A stretch of 31,617 nt of DNA. Source: Synergistales bacterium. GTDB lineage: Bacteria > Synergistota > Synergistia > Synergistales > Aminobacteriaceae. The translations under genes were made by a program, and so were the position numbers. Each line of letters begins with the position of its first letter. Position 1 is the stretch's first letter. The DNA lies in NCBI GenBank assembly GCA_025997935.1, contig BNVG01000008.1:1-31617 (forward strand), read 5' to 3'. The notes beneath the pieces were generated by a model that searched no databases, had not been told where the DNA came from, and was given only the letters and a program-made list of their open reading frames with translations. This document shows positions 14,413 to 22,060 of the stretch, piece by piece.

Positions 14413-15551
14413 AGCGTTTTATAAGCCCCGTGGCGCTCTTGATTTTGATTTTCCTGAGCTTTATCGAACCCTCCGCGATAGGCCTTCCTGAGTCTGACGC
14501 GGCAAGCGCCCCGCCCTGGTCTAAACCCGAATGGCTTGACAGCTCGGAGGCCCCGACGGTGTCGTTGCGCGTCCTCGACTCGTCGCCTACGCGGACTCTC
14601 TTCTGGAGTTGGAACGCGCCCTTGAACTTCGCCATAACGGGACGCCTGAGGGGTGAGCTTATCTGGAAGACGCCCGCAAAAGACTTCACGCTGGCCAAGA
14701 CGGCGGGCGAGACGACCTTGGACATAAACGGCAACGATATGTCTTTCAAGCGGGCATTGGGAGAGCGGCCCTTCGCGTCGCTGCCGGGCGTTCTTTTTCC
14801 GACGACGGGTGAATATGAGCTTTCTTTGGACGGAAGCGGAGATGTTACCTTTCGCGTGGACGGGGGGAGATGGGGATGGCTCGGCGCTGACCAGAGGGGG
14901 CGCGACGTGGCGAGCCTCTTTGTCAGGGGCGTACGCGTCTCGCTTATAGTCGGCCTGTCCGCCACGCTCATAGCGACGCTTCTCGGCACATCGCTGGGCT
15001 TACTTTCAGGCTACGCGGGGGGCGTTCTTGACTCTCTCATAATGAGGGCGGTCGATGTCTTGTTGTCTATCCCAACGCTCCCCATTTTGATGGTAATGGC
15101 GGGGATTTTGGGCAAGAGCCTGTTGACGCTCGTTCTGATACTGTCGCTTTTTTCGTGGATGGGGACGGCGAGAATGGTGCGGGCCGTCGCCATGTCTTTG
15201 AGGGACGCGCCTTGGGTGGAGAACCTGCGCGCGCTCGGCGCAAAGAGAAACTACATCATTTTCAGGCATCTCCTGCCCGAGGCCATGCCGCTGCTCTTGG
15301 CAAATATTGCGCTCGGCGTGCCGGGGGTGATATTAGCGGAGGCGGGGCTGTCGTTTTTGGGGCTTTCCGACCCGCGCCTTCCGTCATGGGGGCGTATGCT
15401 TCACGAGGCTCACACCTACGGCGCGTTCACCAAAGGCGCGTGGTGGATGATTTTGCCGCCCGGCCTCGGGATAGCCATTGTCTGCCTTATCTTTATGGAT
15501 ATAGGCCGCAGATTGGAAGAGATGTCAGACCCGAGGCTGAAAAGCAGTTAA
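14409..15551 (+). CDS. Peptide/nickel ABC transporter permease, DppC type, with extra periplasmic domain
   Basis: Second permease, 380 aa from GTG 14409, which overlaps the dppB-type stop as GTGA; a G-rich stretch just upstream may bind ribosomes. Typical DppC proteins are about 280-300 aa. The extra length lies between membrane segment 1 (residues 6-22) and the conserved WLGADQRGRDVASLFVRGV (about 157-175). This insert of about 130 residues begins with a Pro/Trp-rich stretch, PPWSKPEWLDSS, and continues with alternating beta-strand-like segments. It would sit outside the membrane and could touch the permuted binding protein. The remainder is standard: five membrane segments, the EAA loop (LRALGAKRNYIIFRHLLPEA) and the C-terminal SDPRLKSS. 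The insert is an inference from length and composition. Confidence 0.92.
   Translation: MKRFISPVALLILIFLSFIEPSAIGLPESDAASAPPWSKPEWLDSSEAPTVSLRVLDSSPTRTLFWSWNAPLNFAITGRLRGELIWKTPAKDFTLAKTAGETTLDINGNDMSFKRALGERPFASLPGVLFPTTGEYELSLDGSGDVTFRVDGGRWGWLGADQRGRDVASLFVRGVRVSLIVGLSATLIATLLGTSLGLLSGYAGGVLDSLIMRAVDVLLSIPTLPILMVMAGILGKSLLTLVLILSLFSWMGTARMVRAVAMSLRDAPWVENLRALGAKRNYIIFRHLLPEAMPLLLANIALGVPGVILAEAGLSFLGLSDPRLPSWGRMLHEAHTYGAFTKGAWWMILPPGLGIAIVCLIFMDIGRRLEEMSDPRLKSS
15351..15384 (+). repeat. 34-bp segment of dppC-type gene, duplicated downstream of hicA
   Basis: This coding segment (FLGLSDPRLP region) recurs at 15981-16014 in the same orientation with 32 of 34 bases identical. The copies are 630 bp apart and bracket the dppC 3' end and the toxin-antitoxin genes. 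Confidence 0.8.
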
Positions 15552-15564
15552 TTGGAGGTGTGCT

Positions 15565-15786
15565 ATGACTGAGTATTTAATCACTCTATTATGGGATAAC
15601 GAAGCTGCTGTCTGGGTTGCGACAAGCGGCGATATACCTGGCCTTGTGCTGGAATCAGGTTCTCTCGACGCTCTGATTGAGCACGTTTGTTTTGCGGCGC
15701 CGGAGTTATTGGCTATGAATGGAACGGCGCATGAAACACTATCTATGTGTTTTAGATCTGAGCGACATGAACGGGTTTGTATGTAA
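15565..15786 (+). CDS. DUF1902 protein, HicB-type antitoxin
   Basis: A 73-residue protein with the HicB-like partial RNase-H-fold pattern: a strand (YLITLLWDNEAAVWVA), then SGDIPGLVLESGSLDALIEHV and APELLAMN. This is the DUF1902 pattern as I recall it (VWvAtS..dipGLvlE). Such proteins pair with HicA toxins, neutralising them and usually repressing their own operon, though no separate DNA-binding domain is visible in this short version. GGAGGTG (15554-15560) gives a strong start. The stop and the toxin start share a base (TAATG), so the pair is co-translated. It begins 13 nt after the permease stop and might be read from that operon's promoter. Confidence 0.85.
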   Translation: MTEYLITLLWDNEAAVWVATSGDIPGLVLESGSLDALIEHVCFAAPELLAMNGTAHETLSMCFRSERHERVCM

Positions 15787-15980
15787 TGGCGGAATATGAA
15801 AAAATTGTGCGCGACATTCTGCGGCAGAATGGATGCTACTTTGAGCGGCATGGAAAAGGAGACCACGATATTTGGTACAGCCCCATTACGAACTGCCATG
15901 TAACGGTTGACGGCAAAATCAAATCACGTTATACGGCGAATGAAATTCTAAAGCAAAGCGGCGTAGAACATCATTTTTAA
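15786..15980 (+). CDS. hicA: HicA-family mRNA interferase toxin
   Basis: A 64-residue dsRBD-like toxin that cleaves mRNA independently of ribosomes when free of antitoxin. ATG 15786 is chosen because it overlaps the antitoxin stop (TAATG); an in-frame TTG at 15777 would add three residues. The family pattern is clear: an N-terminal helix (YEKIVRDILRQNG), then FERHGKGDHDIWYSP, where the GDH histidine occupies the catalytic His position of the GSH motif, then VDGKIKSRYTANEILKQSG. Length is normal for HicA. A toxin-antitoxin pair just behind a transporter operon and next to a partial sequence duplication suggests arrival by recombination. Confidence 0.88.
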   Translation: MAEYEKIVRDILRQNGCYFERHGKGDHDIWYSPITNCHVTVDGKIKSRYTANEILKQSGVEHHF

Positions 15981-16014
15981 TCGTTTTTGGGGCTTTTAGA
16001 CCCGCGCCTTCCGT
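15981..16014 (+). repeat. Degenerate copy of a 34-bp dppC-type segment
   Basis: It starts immediately after the hicA stop and matches 15351-15384 with two adjacent changes (CC to TA). It is followed by unrelated sequence leading into the 3' end of the convergent amidohydrolase gene. It looks like a scar of duplication or recombination. Confidence 0.8.
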
Positions 16015-16026
16015 TTCCTCCTAAAT

Positions 16027-17262
16027 TTATTCCGGCGTCACGATAAATTCCCCGGGCCTGACGCCCGAGTCAGACGGCAGGGCGGCGTAGTCGCACGGCA
16101 CGCGCGCGTTCAGATCCCACACCACCGTACCGGATTTGAAAGTCATCTCGCACTCTAATCTTCGATACCCCGTTACGCGGGCGCCTACGCTATCCTTGAA
16201 GCCAAAGCCGTCCGGCCGCTCATTGATACGCCAGACGGCTATGTCGGCCTCGCTCCCGACGCTGAGCGTACCAAGCTCTTTATGGCCGATAATTTCGGCG
16301 GGTCTGCGCGTCGAGCGGTCTATCGCTTCCTTGATGGGCATACCTAAGGCCATGCACTTTGAAATGGTAGTCGGCATGTCTATCATGGCTTCATTCATGC
16401 TGAACGTGTGGAGATCCGTCGATATGGAGTCGGGGTAGAAGCCCTGCTGAAAAGCGGGGGCGGCGTTTCGGAACAGGAAGCTCCCGGCCCCGTGCCCCAG
16501 GTCGAACAGCACGCCCCTGTCCCGCGCCTGTTTCAGGTAAGGATAAAGAACGCCCTCGTCGTCCACCACCGGCACAGGCCCCCTGAAGCAGTGCGTGGAA
16601 ATATCGCCCGGCCTCATCTTTTCCGTGACGAGCCGCCAGTAGGGGCGCTCTTTGACAAAATACCCGAAGTCCACCATGACGGGAAGCCCTGACAGTTCTC
16701 CGGCCTCTATGGCCCTGTCCACCGAGTCCCAGCCGGGAGCGGCGTAGTGCGCGGTTTTTATCGCCACCGCGAAAGCCGCGTACTTCGCGCAGGCGTCAGC
16801 CGCGCGGCGCGCTTCGAGCTCCGGCAGGTACTGCTCGCAGCCCTCCCCGACCATTCCGTGCCCGGCTATGTTCACAGCCGCAAAAATCCTTGTCTTGGCG
16901 CGCTCCGCCACCGTGGCGCAAAAATGGCCGAAGTTGCGCCACCCCGCGCTCCCGGCGTCCACCATCGTCGTGACGCCCGTGCGGAAGCTGAAGCAGTCTG
17001 GCCATACGCTGTACTCCCCCGCCCAGGCGTCCGGGTTCCCGGCAGTCGCGAAGAGGTGCGCGTGAATATCAACGAGCCCCGGCGTCACGAGCAGGCCCTC
17101 CAAATCAAGCACAAGAACGCCCGAGTTGGCCGGCAGTCTTTGCTCCAAGTCGGGGGCCACCTCAGCAATGCAGCCGTCTTTTACAAAAACGTCGGCTATT
17201 TCGTTAAGTCCGTTCGCGCCGTCTATAACGCGGGCGTTTTTCAGCAGTGTAGAGCGTGTCAT
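16027..17262 (-). CDS. Amidohydrolase/deacetylase, COG3964 (EF_0837/AHA_3915-like)
   Basis: A 411-residue cytoplasmic amidohydrolase-superfamily enzyme. The metal-site pattern is complete: HAH in GLVDIHAHLF (H67, H69), a likely carboxylated lysine in AIKTAHYAAPG (K169), H224 in ISTHCFRG, H257 in DLGHGAGSF and D283 in STDLHTF. It resembles dihydroorotases, but such COG3964 proteins have been reported instead to hydrolyse N-acyl or O-acyl compounds, so the older name dihydroorotase should be avoided. The start overlaps the stop of the upstream PLP-lyase gene by 4 bp (ATGA). The pairing is known from the EF_0837 cluster of Enterococcus and Aeromonas and suggests two steps of one route, for example deacylation and ammonia elimination on an amino-acid or amino-sugar-acid derivative. 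The substrate is not known. Confidence 0.88.
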   Translation of the reverse strand: MTRSTLLKNARVIDGANGLNEIADVFVKDGCIAEVAPDLEQRLPANSGVLVLDLEGLLVTPGLVDIHAHLFATAGNPDAWAGEYSVWPDCFSFRTGVTTMVDAGSAGWRNFGHFCATVAERAKTRIFAAVNIAGHGMVGEGCEQYLPELEARRAADACAKYAAFAVAIKTAHYAAPGWDSVDRAIEAGELSGLPVMVDFGYFVKERPYWRLVTEKMRPGDISTHCFRGPVPVVDDEGVLYPYLKQARDRGVLFDLGHGAGSFLFRNAAPAFQQGFYPDSISTDLHTFSMNEAMIDMPTTISKCMALGMPIKEAIDRSTRRPAEIIGHKELGTLSVGSEADIAVWRINERPDGFGFKDSVGARVTGYRRLECEMTFKSGTVVWDLNARVPCDYAALPSDSGVRPGEFIVTPE

Positions 17263-18392
17263 CTGTGCGGAAGCTCCTTTTCTATCTCTTTAAGGCGAGC
17301 GGTTATGACGCTGAACTCGTCATCCCGCAGAGTCATCGGGTTTATCAGCAGGCCGTCGTTCCCCCAGGGAGCCGAGTAAACGGCCGGGTCTCCCTCAATC
17401 AGGCGTTTCAAGACAAAAGAGACGTTAGTGGCTCCGACTTTCGCGACAGCCGCAGCCATAGGCTGCCCCGCCTCGTTGGGGAAAAGCCGTTCGATCGACA
17501 AAACGCCGCCGCCAAACGCCTCCTGTAGTTTTTTGATCTGCTCCTCGCACCAAGCGTTCCGGGTCGTTTCGGCCTGCGCCACGTACTCCTCGACAGCCGA
17601 CAGAAGCCCGACTATCTCCTCCCGCCCCAGCTTGAACATCCGCCCGACGCCGTACGTCGGAAAGGCCGTCTTGCCCAGCCAGTCCATAAAATCCCTCTTG
17701 CCCACGACGAGTCCGCTCGCCTGCGGCCCGCGCAGGTCTTTGCCGCCGCTGAATATACAGGCTGACGCCCCGAGGCCCGTGAGACGCCATAGGTTCTCTT
17801 TTGGCGGAAGCTGCGCCGCGGCGTCCACTATGACGGGCAGGCCGCGCCGTTTCGCAACGTCAAGAGTCTCCTCGAAGCTCAAAGCCCCCTGAGGCATCCA
17901 GCCCCCCTGAGGCATGAAAAAATAATATATAGCCGCCGTGTTCTCGGTTATGGCAAGCTCTAAATCCTCGGCTATCGTCGGCAGGATTGTGTTGGGGAAG
18001 CCTATCTCCACAAGTTTCGCGCCGAGGAGCCGCAGAGACCAGTCGTATGGGTTGCGGTGGGCGCGGTGTATGATTATCTCGCACTTGGCTATCTGGTCAG
18101 GCGTCAGGGACGCGTGGGGGCGGGCGTAGTGTCTGGCTATAGCCGCCGCGCCGGTGACATGGAGGGCGCAGGCCGCGCCGTTCGTGACAAACGCGCTCTC
18201 GTTGCGCGTCAGCTCCGCCAGACGCTCGTGCGCCTTCGCCTGAAGCTCTTTGATGACGACGTGGCTTCGCGCGGCTTCGCCCATCGCTTCGATGGTGCGC
18301 TCGCTCATGCGGCTTCCTCCGACCGACGTATAAGTCCCGGCGGCGTTTATGATCTTTCTGACGCCAAGTTCCCCATAAATATCACGTGACAT
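17259..18392 (-). CDS. SelA-like / DgaE-family PLP-dependent lyase
   Basis: A 377-residue fold-type I PLP enzyme related to selenocysteine synthase (SelA) and D-glucosaminate-6-phosphate ammonia lyase (DgaE). The PLP lysine is K218 in SGGKDLRGPQASGL and the ring-nitrogen aspartate is D190 in VIVDAAAQLPP. The N-terminal VRKIINAAGTYTSVGGSRM is typical of the SelA-related group. It is too short and lacks the tRNA-binding N-terminal domain of true SelA, and its neighbour is an amidohydrolase, so a catabolic ammonia lyase is more likely. Residues 160-170 read MPQGGWMPQGA, produced by an in-frame 18-bp tandem repeat at 17885-17915 that may be a recent duplication. AAGAGG lies 8 nt before the ATG. 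It is first in a two-gene operon. Confidence 0.87.
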   Translation of the reverse strand: MSRDIYGELGVRKIINAAGTYTSVGGSRMSERTIEAMGEAARSHVVIKELQAKAHERLAELTRNESAFVTNGAACALHVTGAAAIARHYARPHASLTPDQIAKCEIIIHRAHRNPYDWSLRLLGAKLVEIGFPNTILPTIAEDLELAITENTAAIYYFFMPQGGWMPQGALSFEETLDVAKRRGLPVIVDAAAQLPPKENLWRLTGLGASACIFSGGKDLRGPQASGLVVGKRDFMDWLGKTAFPTYGVGRMFKLGREEIVGLLSAVEEYVAQAETTRNAWCEEQIKKLQEAFGGGVLSIERLFPNEAGQPMAAAVAKVGATNVSFVLKRLIEGDPAVYSAPWGNDGLLINPMTLRDDEFSVITARLKEIEKELPHR

Positions 18393-18618
18393 AAATATCG
18401 CCTCTTAAAATTTGAGTTTTTAATTTTAGCGGTCATTTTATTATTATTGATTTTACACATTGACGAAGTCAAGCGTGAAACAGAAAAACCACGCTTTTTT
18501 AGTAAAATATGTTAAAGAAATATGTTAGAATATTCTTTTAATGTAATATATAACATAATATAGCGGCTGTAAATTCAATATTATTTTCTTGTTGACGCAT
18601 GGAGGCTGATTCAGCGCG
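18393..18618. other. AT-rich divergent intergenic region
   Basis: 226 bp between the PLP-lyase (minus) and the hybrid kinase (plus). It holds a minus-strand TTGACT (18467-18472) with AATAAT 18 bp further on, a hairpin with T-tract at 18471-18500, the repeated word AAATATGTTA (twice, 14 bp apart, near 18505-18530), the 10-bp palindrome AGAATATTCT, the near-palindrome ATGTAATATATAACAT, and GGAGG at 18601-18605 (13 nt before the kinase ATG). No small ORF with a good start was seen. Confidence 0.6.
18471..18500 (+). terminator. Terminator-like hairpin in the divergent region
   Basis: AAGCGTG and CACGCTT form a 7-bp stem around a 12-nt A-rich loop, followed by TTTT on plus. No plus-strand gene lies upstream that it could end, so it may stop antisense transcription, end a short RNA, or be chance. 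Confidence 0.35.
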
Positions 18619-21600
18619 ATGCCCGATAATTCACACGTTACCCTTGCACGCTTGCGCGGCTTGTTCAACAGGCCAAGCGTGAAAAAATTCAAGGAGTTGT
18701 TTGAAAAGTATTTTTTTTCGGATGACACCCCAATAGAGGTACGGACGCTGAACGTGGTGTATCTTCTGGCGTCCATTGTCGCGTTGCTGGCAGCCACCGT
18801 CCGCGTTATAGAGACCGGCTCCTTTTCGAGATACTGGATGACATCCCTGATAGTGCCCGTACTTGTAGGCATCTTTTACTTCGTCAACCGCACCGGATTG
18901 TACAAGATCGGTAATTTGATTTTAGTATTGTTCCTGAGCTGCGTCGCCTTTCCGTTTTTTTTCTTCAAAATCGGCGGCATAGAAAGCGGCATGGGCACGT
19001 ATTTTACGCTGGGTATCTTCTTGACTTTCCTGTTGACGGAGGGCAAAACCTTTAAGGTTTTGTTTTCCGCCCAAGTCGTTATCGCGGTGGCCTCTTACCT
19101 GCTCGCCTATTTTTACCCGGACTCCGTGACGCCCTCAATAGGGATTCATAAGCTGTTGGACAATTTGCAGACGTTTTTTGTCGCCACTCTGTATATAGGC
19201 ATCGTCGTCAAATTCCGAAACGCCATCCTTTACGCGGAGCGTAAAAAGGTCATCAAATCCAACGAGCGGTTTGCCCGGCATGACGATCTTCTGCGGGCGG
19301 TAAACGACATGGCGGTGAATTTAATAACGTCGGCCAACACGGACTTCATAGAGATAATGCAAAACAGTCTGCGTACTATGGTCGATTGCGTGGACGTGGA
19401 TCGCGCCTACATATGGCGCAACGAGACGCGTGAAGGCGAACGCTGCTACGTGCAGGTGTTCAAATGGCTGAACGATGAAGTACAGCAAGGTCGAGTTGTG
19501 GAAAACATGACAAGTTTTCCCTACAAAGAAACTTTTCCCTTCTGGGAGAAAGCGTTCAGCAAAGGACGGTACATAAATGGCCCGTTATCCCGCCTTTCGC
19601 GTTTAGAGCGGGAGCGGCTTGCGCCTTATGGCATAAAGTCCATGTTGGTTATTCCCGTTTTCCTGCAAAACCGTTTCTGGGGCTTCGTCAGCTTTGACGA
19701 CTGCCGTAGGGAGCGCGTGTTCACGGACGACGAGGTGAACATCCTTCGCTCGGGCAGTCTGCTACTGGCAAACGCCCTGTCGCTCAACGTCACGCTGGCG
19801 GATCTCGAGCGGCAGGACGTCCTGCTCCACACGGTAAACGCGCTCGCCGCGATAATGCTGCAGACCGAAACGGCCTCTTTCGAGGAAGACCTGCAATGTT
19901 GCATGGGTATGCTGGTTCACGGAATCGGCGCCGACCGTATGCGTATCTGGCAAAACCACACCACAGGCGGCAAACTGTACTGTAGTGAGCTTTACGAATA
20001 CTCTGAAGTGTTCGAGTCCCAGCTCGGAAAAGACATCGTGATAAACGTCTCTTACAGCGACAAGCTCCCCGGCTGGGAAGAAACGCTCACCAACGGGCAG
20101 TGTGTAGGCGGCATTGTGCGCGGACTCTCTCAAGAGGAACAAGACCAGCTTCTGCCTCAGGGCGTCGTCTCTCTTTTAGTGGTTCCGGTGTTCGTTCAGG
20201 AGAAGTTTTGGGGTTACGTGGCGTTTGACGACTGCCGCAGGGAACGCGTGTTCACGGACGACGAGGAGATAATACTGCGCTCAGCCGGTATGCTGATAGC
20301 CAACGCCATGCTACGCAACCAAAACGAGGCCCTCATTAACCACCGCCTTAAACAGGAGGAGCTTATGGCGGATATTTCCCGTAGCCTTGTAGCCAACGAG
20401 AACGTATCCGGCCTTATCGAAAGCGCCCTGCGCCGGACGGGGGAGTTTATCGGAGTGTCCCGAGCGCTTATCGCCGTCACCGACTACGAAGCCGACGAAA
20501 ACAAGCCCATATACTACTGGTGCGCTTCCGACGACTTGACCCCCGTAGCGCTCAGGGGTCTGAACGAAGACATCAAAAACGCGTTCCCCGATACCATGCC
20601 CACGGACGGCACTGTCACCACGATTTGCAGCAATGATATCCGCTCCGACGAGGACGAAAAATATAAAATTATGGATATGGTCAAATCCAAGGCTTTTATC
20701 TGGGCTCCGCTCTACGTGCATGGCAGACACTGGGGCCACCTGTGCGTCGAGGACTGCATTGAGGCGCGAACTTGGAGCGAAGGCGACGTGCAGCTTGTAG
20801 GTATGTTGTGCGGCGTCATAGCCGGGGCGGTGGCCCGGGATTTGGCGGAGCGGGAGCGCGTTAAAGCGCTGGAGCAGGCCGTTCTGGCCAACAAGACCAA
20901 GAGCCAGTTCCTATCCAACATGAGCCACGAGATGCGTACCCCGATGAACGCCATAATAGGCATGACGACCATAGGGCAAGCCGCCGTGAATTTAGAGCGT
21001 AAAGACTATTGCTTTTCCAGTATAGAAAACGCGTCCTCCCATTTGCTGTCGGTCATCGACGACATTCTGGACGTGTCCAAAATAGAGGCCGACGAGCTGG
21101 AGCTTACGCCCGCGCCCTTGAGTTTCAGGAATCTGACGCAAAGAGTTGAGAACGTCTTCAAATCCCGCGCGCGCGAAAAATTTCAGAAATTTACCATGTC
21201 GGTAGACGAGTATATCCCAGACGCGCTAATCGGCGACGGTGACCGGCTGTTCCAGGTAATAAGCAACCTGCTCTCCAACGCGGTCAAGTTCACGCCCCCA
21301 AACGGCGCGATTCGCTTAAACGCCCGCCTGACAGAGGAAAGGGACGGCCTCTGCGCCATACGCGTAGACATAGCCGATACGGGCACGGGCATCGACAAGG
21401 AGCAGCAGGAGCGGCTGTTCAAGGCTTTCGAGCAGCTCGACGGTAGCGCGTCCCGTAAATTCGGCGGCGTCGGGCTGGGTCTTGTCATCGCAAAACGCAT
21501 TATAGAGATGATGGACGGCAAAATCTGGTGTGAATCGGAGCCGGGCGGGGGCTCGACGTTCTCCTTTACCGTGACGCTGAAGCACGCCGATAATGACAAT

Positions 21601-22044
21601 CATCTTGCAAAGACGCCGCATACAGAATCTTTGCAAGATGAAGAAGAAGGCACCTACCCGGGGCGGCGCGCGCTTTTGGCCGAGGACGTAGAGATAAACC
21701 GGGAAGTCGCGCTGGCCCTCCTTGAGCCGAGCCTGCTTGAGATAGACTGCGCGGAAAACGGCGCGGAAGCCCTGAGAATGTTCCGCTCGGACCCGGAGCG
21801 TTACGATATAATTTTCATGGATATGCAGATGCCGGAGATGGACGGTTGCGACGCCACCCGCAAAATACGCGCGCTCGAGTCTCAAAAAGCCAAAACAATC
21901 CCCATTGTGGCCCTGACGGCCAACGTACTCAAGGAAGACATCGAAAAATGCCTCGACGCGGGCATGAACGACCACATAGGCAAGCCCATCGACTTCGACG
22001 CGCTGATGGATAAACTGCGGATATATCTGCCTAAGCGGAAATAA
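18619..22044 (+). CDS. Hybrid sensor histidine kinase, membrane-anchored, three GAF domains, HisKA-HATPase-REC
   Basis: An 1141-residue inner-membrane sensor. Residues about 47-195 hold roughly six hydrophobic segments. Three GAF-like domains follow (about 215-395, 400-570 and 580-745). HisKA has phospho-acceptor H770 in NMSHEMRTPMNAIIGM. The ATPase domain shows NLLSNAVKFT (N box), DTGTGID (G1), FEQLD (F box) and GVGLGLVIAK (G2). The C-terminal receiver (about 1023-1139) has acidic residues in LLAEDVEIN, phosphorylation site D1068 in IIFMDMQMPEMDG, and lysine in IGKPID. GAF1 and GAF2 share an identical 14-residue stretch (359-372 and 536-549). No Hpt domain is present, so an external phosphotransfer protein or an intramolecular relay is expected. 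ATG 18619 is the only start after an in-frame stop; GGAGG is 13 nt upstream. The signal is unknown. The helicase gene follows by 16 nt. Confidence 0.93.
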   Translation: MPDNSHVTLARLRGLFNRPSVKKFKELFEKYFFSDDTPIEVRTLNVVYLLASIVALLAATVRVIETGSFSRYWMTSLIVPVLVGIFYFVNRTGLYKIGNLILVLFLSCVAFPFFFFKIGGIESGMGTYFTLGIFLTFLLTEGKTFKVLFSAQVVIAVASYLLAYFYPDSVTPSIGIHKLLDNLQTFFVATLYIGIVVKFRNAILYAERKKVIKSNERFARHDDLLRAVNDMAVNLITSANTDFIEIMQNSLRTMVDCVDVDRAYIWRNETREGERCYVQVFKWLNDEVQQGRVVENMTSFPYKETFPFWEKAFSKGRYINGPLSRLSRLERERLAPYGIKSMLVIPVFLQNRFWGFVSFDDCRRERVFTDDEVNILRSGSLLLANALSLNVTLADLERQDVLLHTVNALAAIMLQTETASFEEDLQCCMGMLVHGIGADRMRIWQNHTTGGKLYCSELYEYSEVFESQLGKDIVINVSYSDKLPGWEETLTNGQCVGGIVRGLSQEEQDQLLPQGVVSLLVVPVFVQEKFWGYVAFDDCRRERVFTDDEEIILRSAGMLIANAMLRNQNEALINHRLKQEELMADISRSLVANENVSGLIESALRRTGEFIGVSRALIAVTDYEADENKPIYYWCASDDLTPVALRGLNEDIKNAFPDTMPTDGTVTTICSNDIRSDEDEKYKIMDMVKSKAFIWAPLYVHGRHWGHLCVEDCIEARTWSEGDVQLVGMLCGVIAGAVARDLAERERVKALEQAVLANKTKSQFLSNMSHEMRTPMNAIIGMTTIGQAAVNLERKDYCFSSIENASSHLLSVIDDILDVSKIEADELELTPAPLSFRNLTQRVENVFKSRAREKFQKFTMSVDEYIPDALIGDGDRLFQVISNLLSNAVKFTPPNGAIRLNARLTEERDGLCAIRVDIADTGTGIDKEQQERLFKAFEQLDGSASRKFGGVGLGLVIAKRIIEMMDGKIWCESEPGGGSTFSFTVTLKHADNDNHLAKTPHTESLQDEEEGTYPGRRALLAEDVEINREVALALLEPSLLEIDCAENGAEALRMFRSDPERYDIIFMDMQMPEMDGCDATRKIRALESQKAKTIPIVALTANVLKEDIEKCLDAGMNDHIGKPIDFDALMDKLRIYLPKRK

Positions 22045-22060
22045 AAAACAACAATTTTCA

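Noticed and set aside
16027..17262. Dihydroorotase (pyrC)
   Set aside because: Pyrimidine genes are absent nearby, and the pairing with a SelA-like lyase fits the COG3964 group, known to be wrongly named dihydroorotase.
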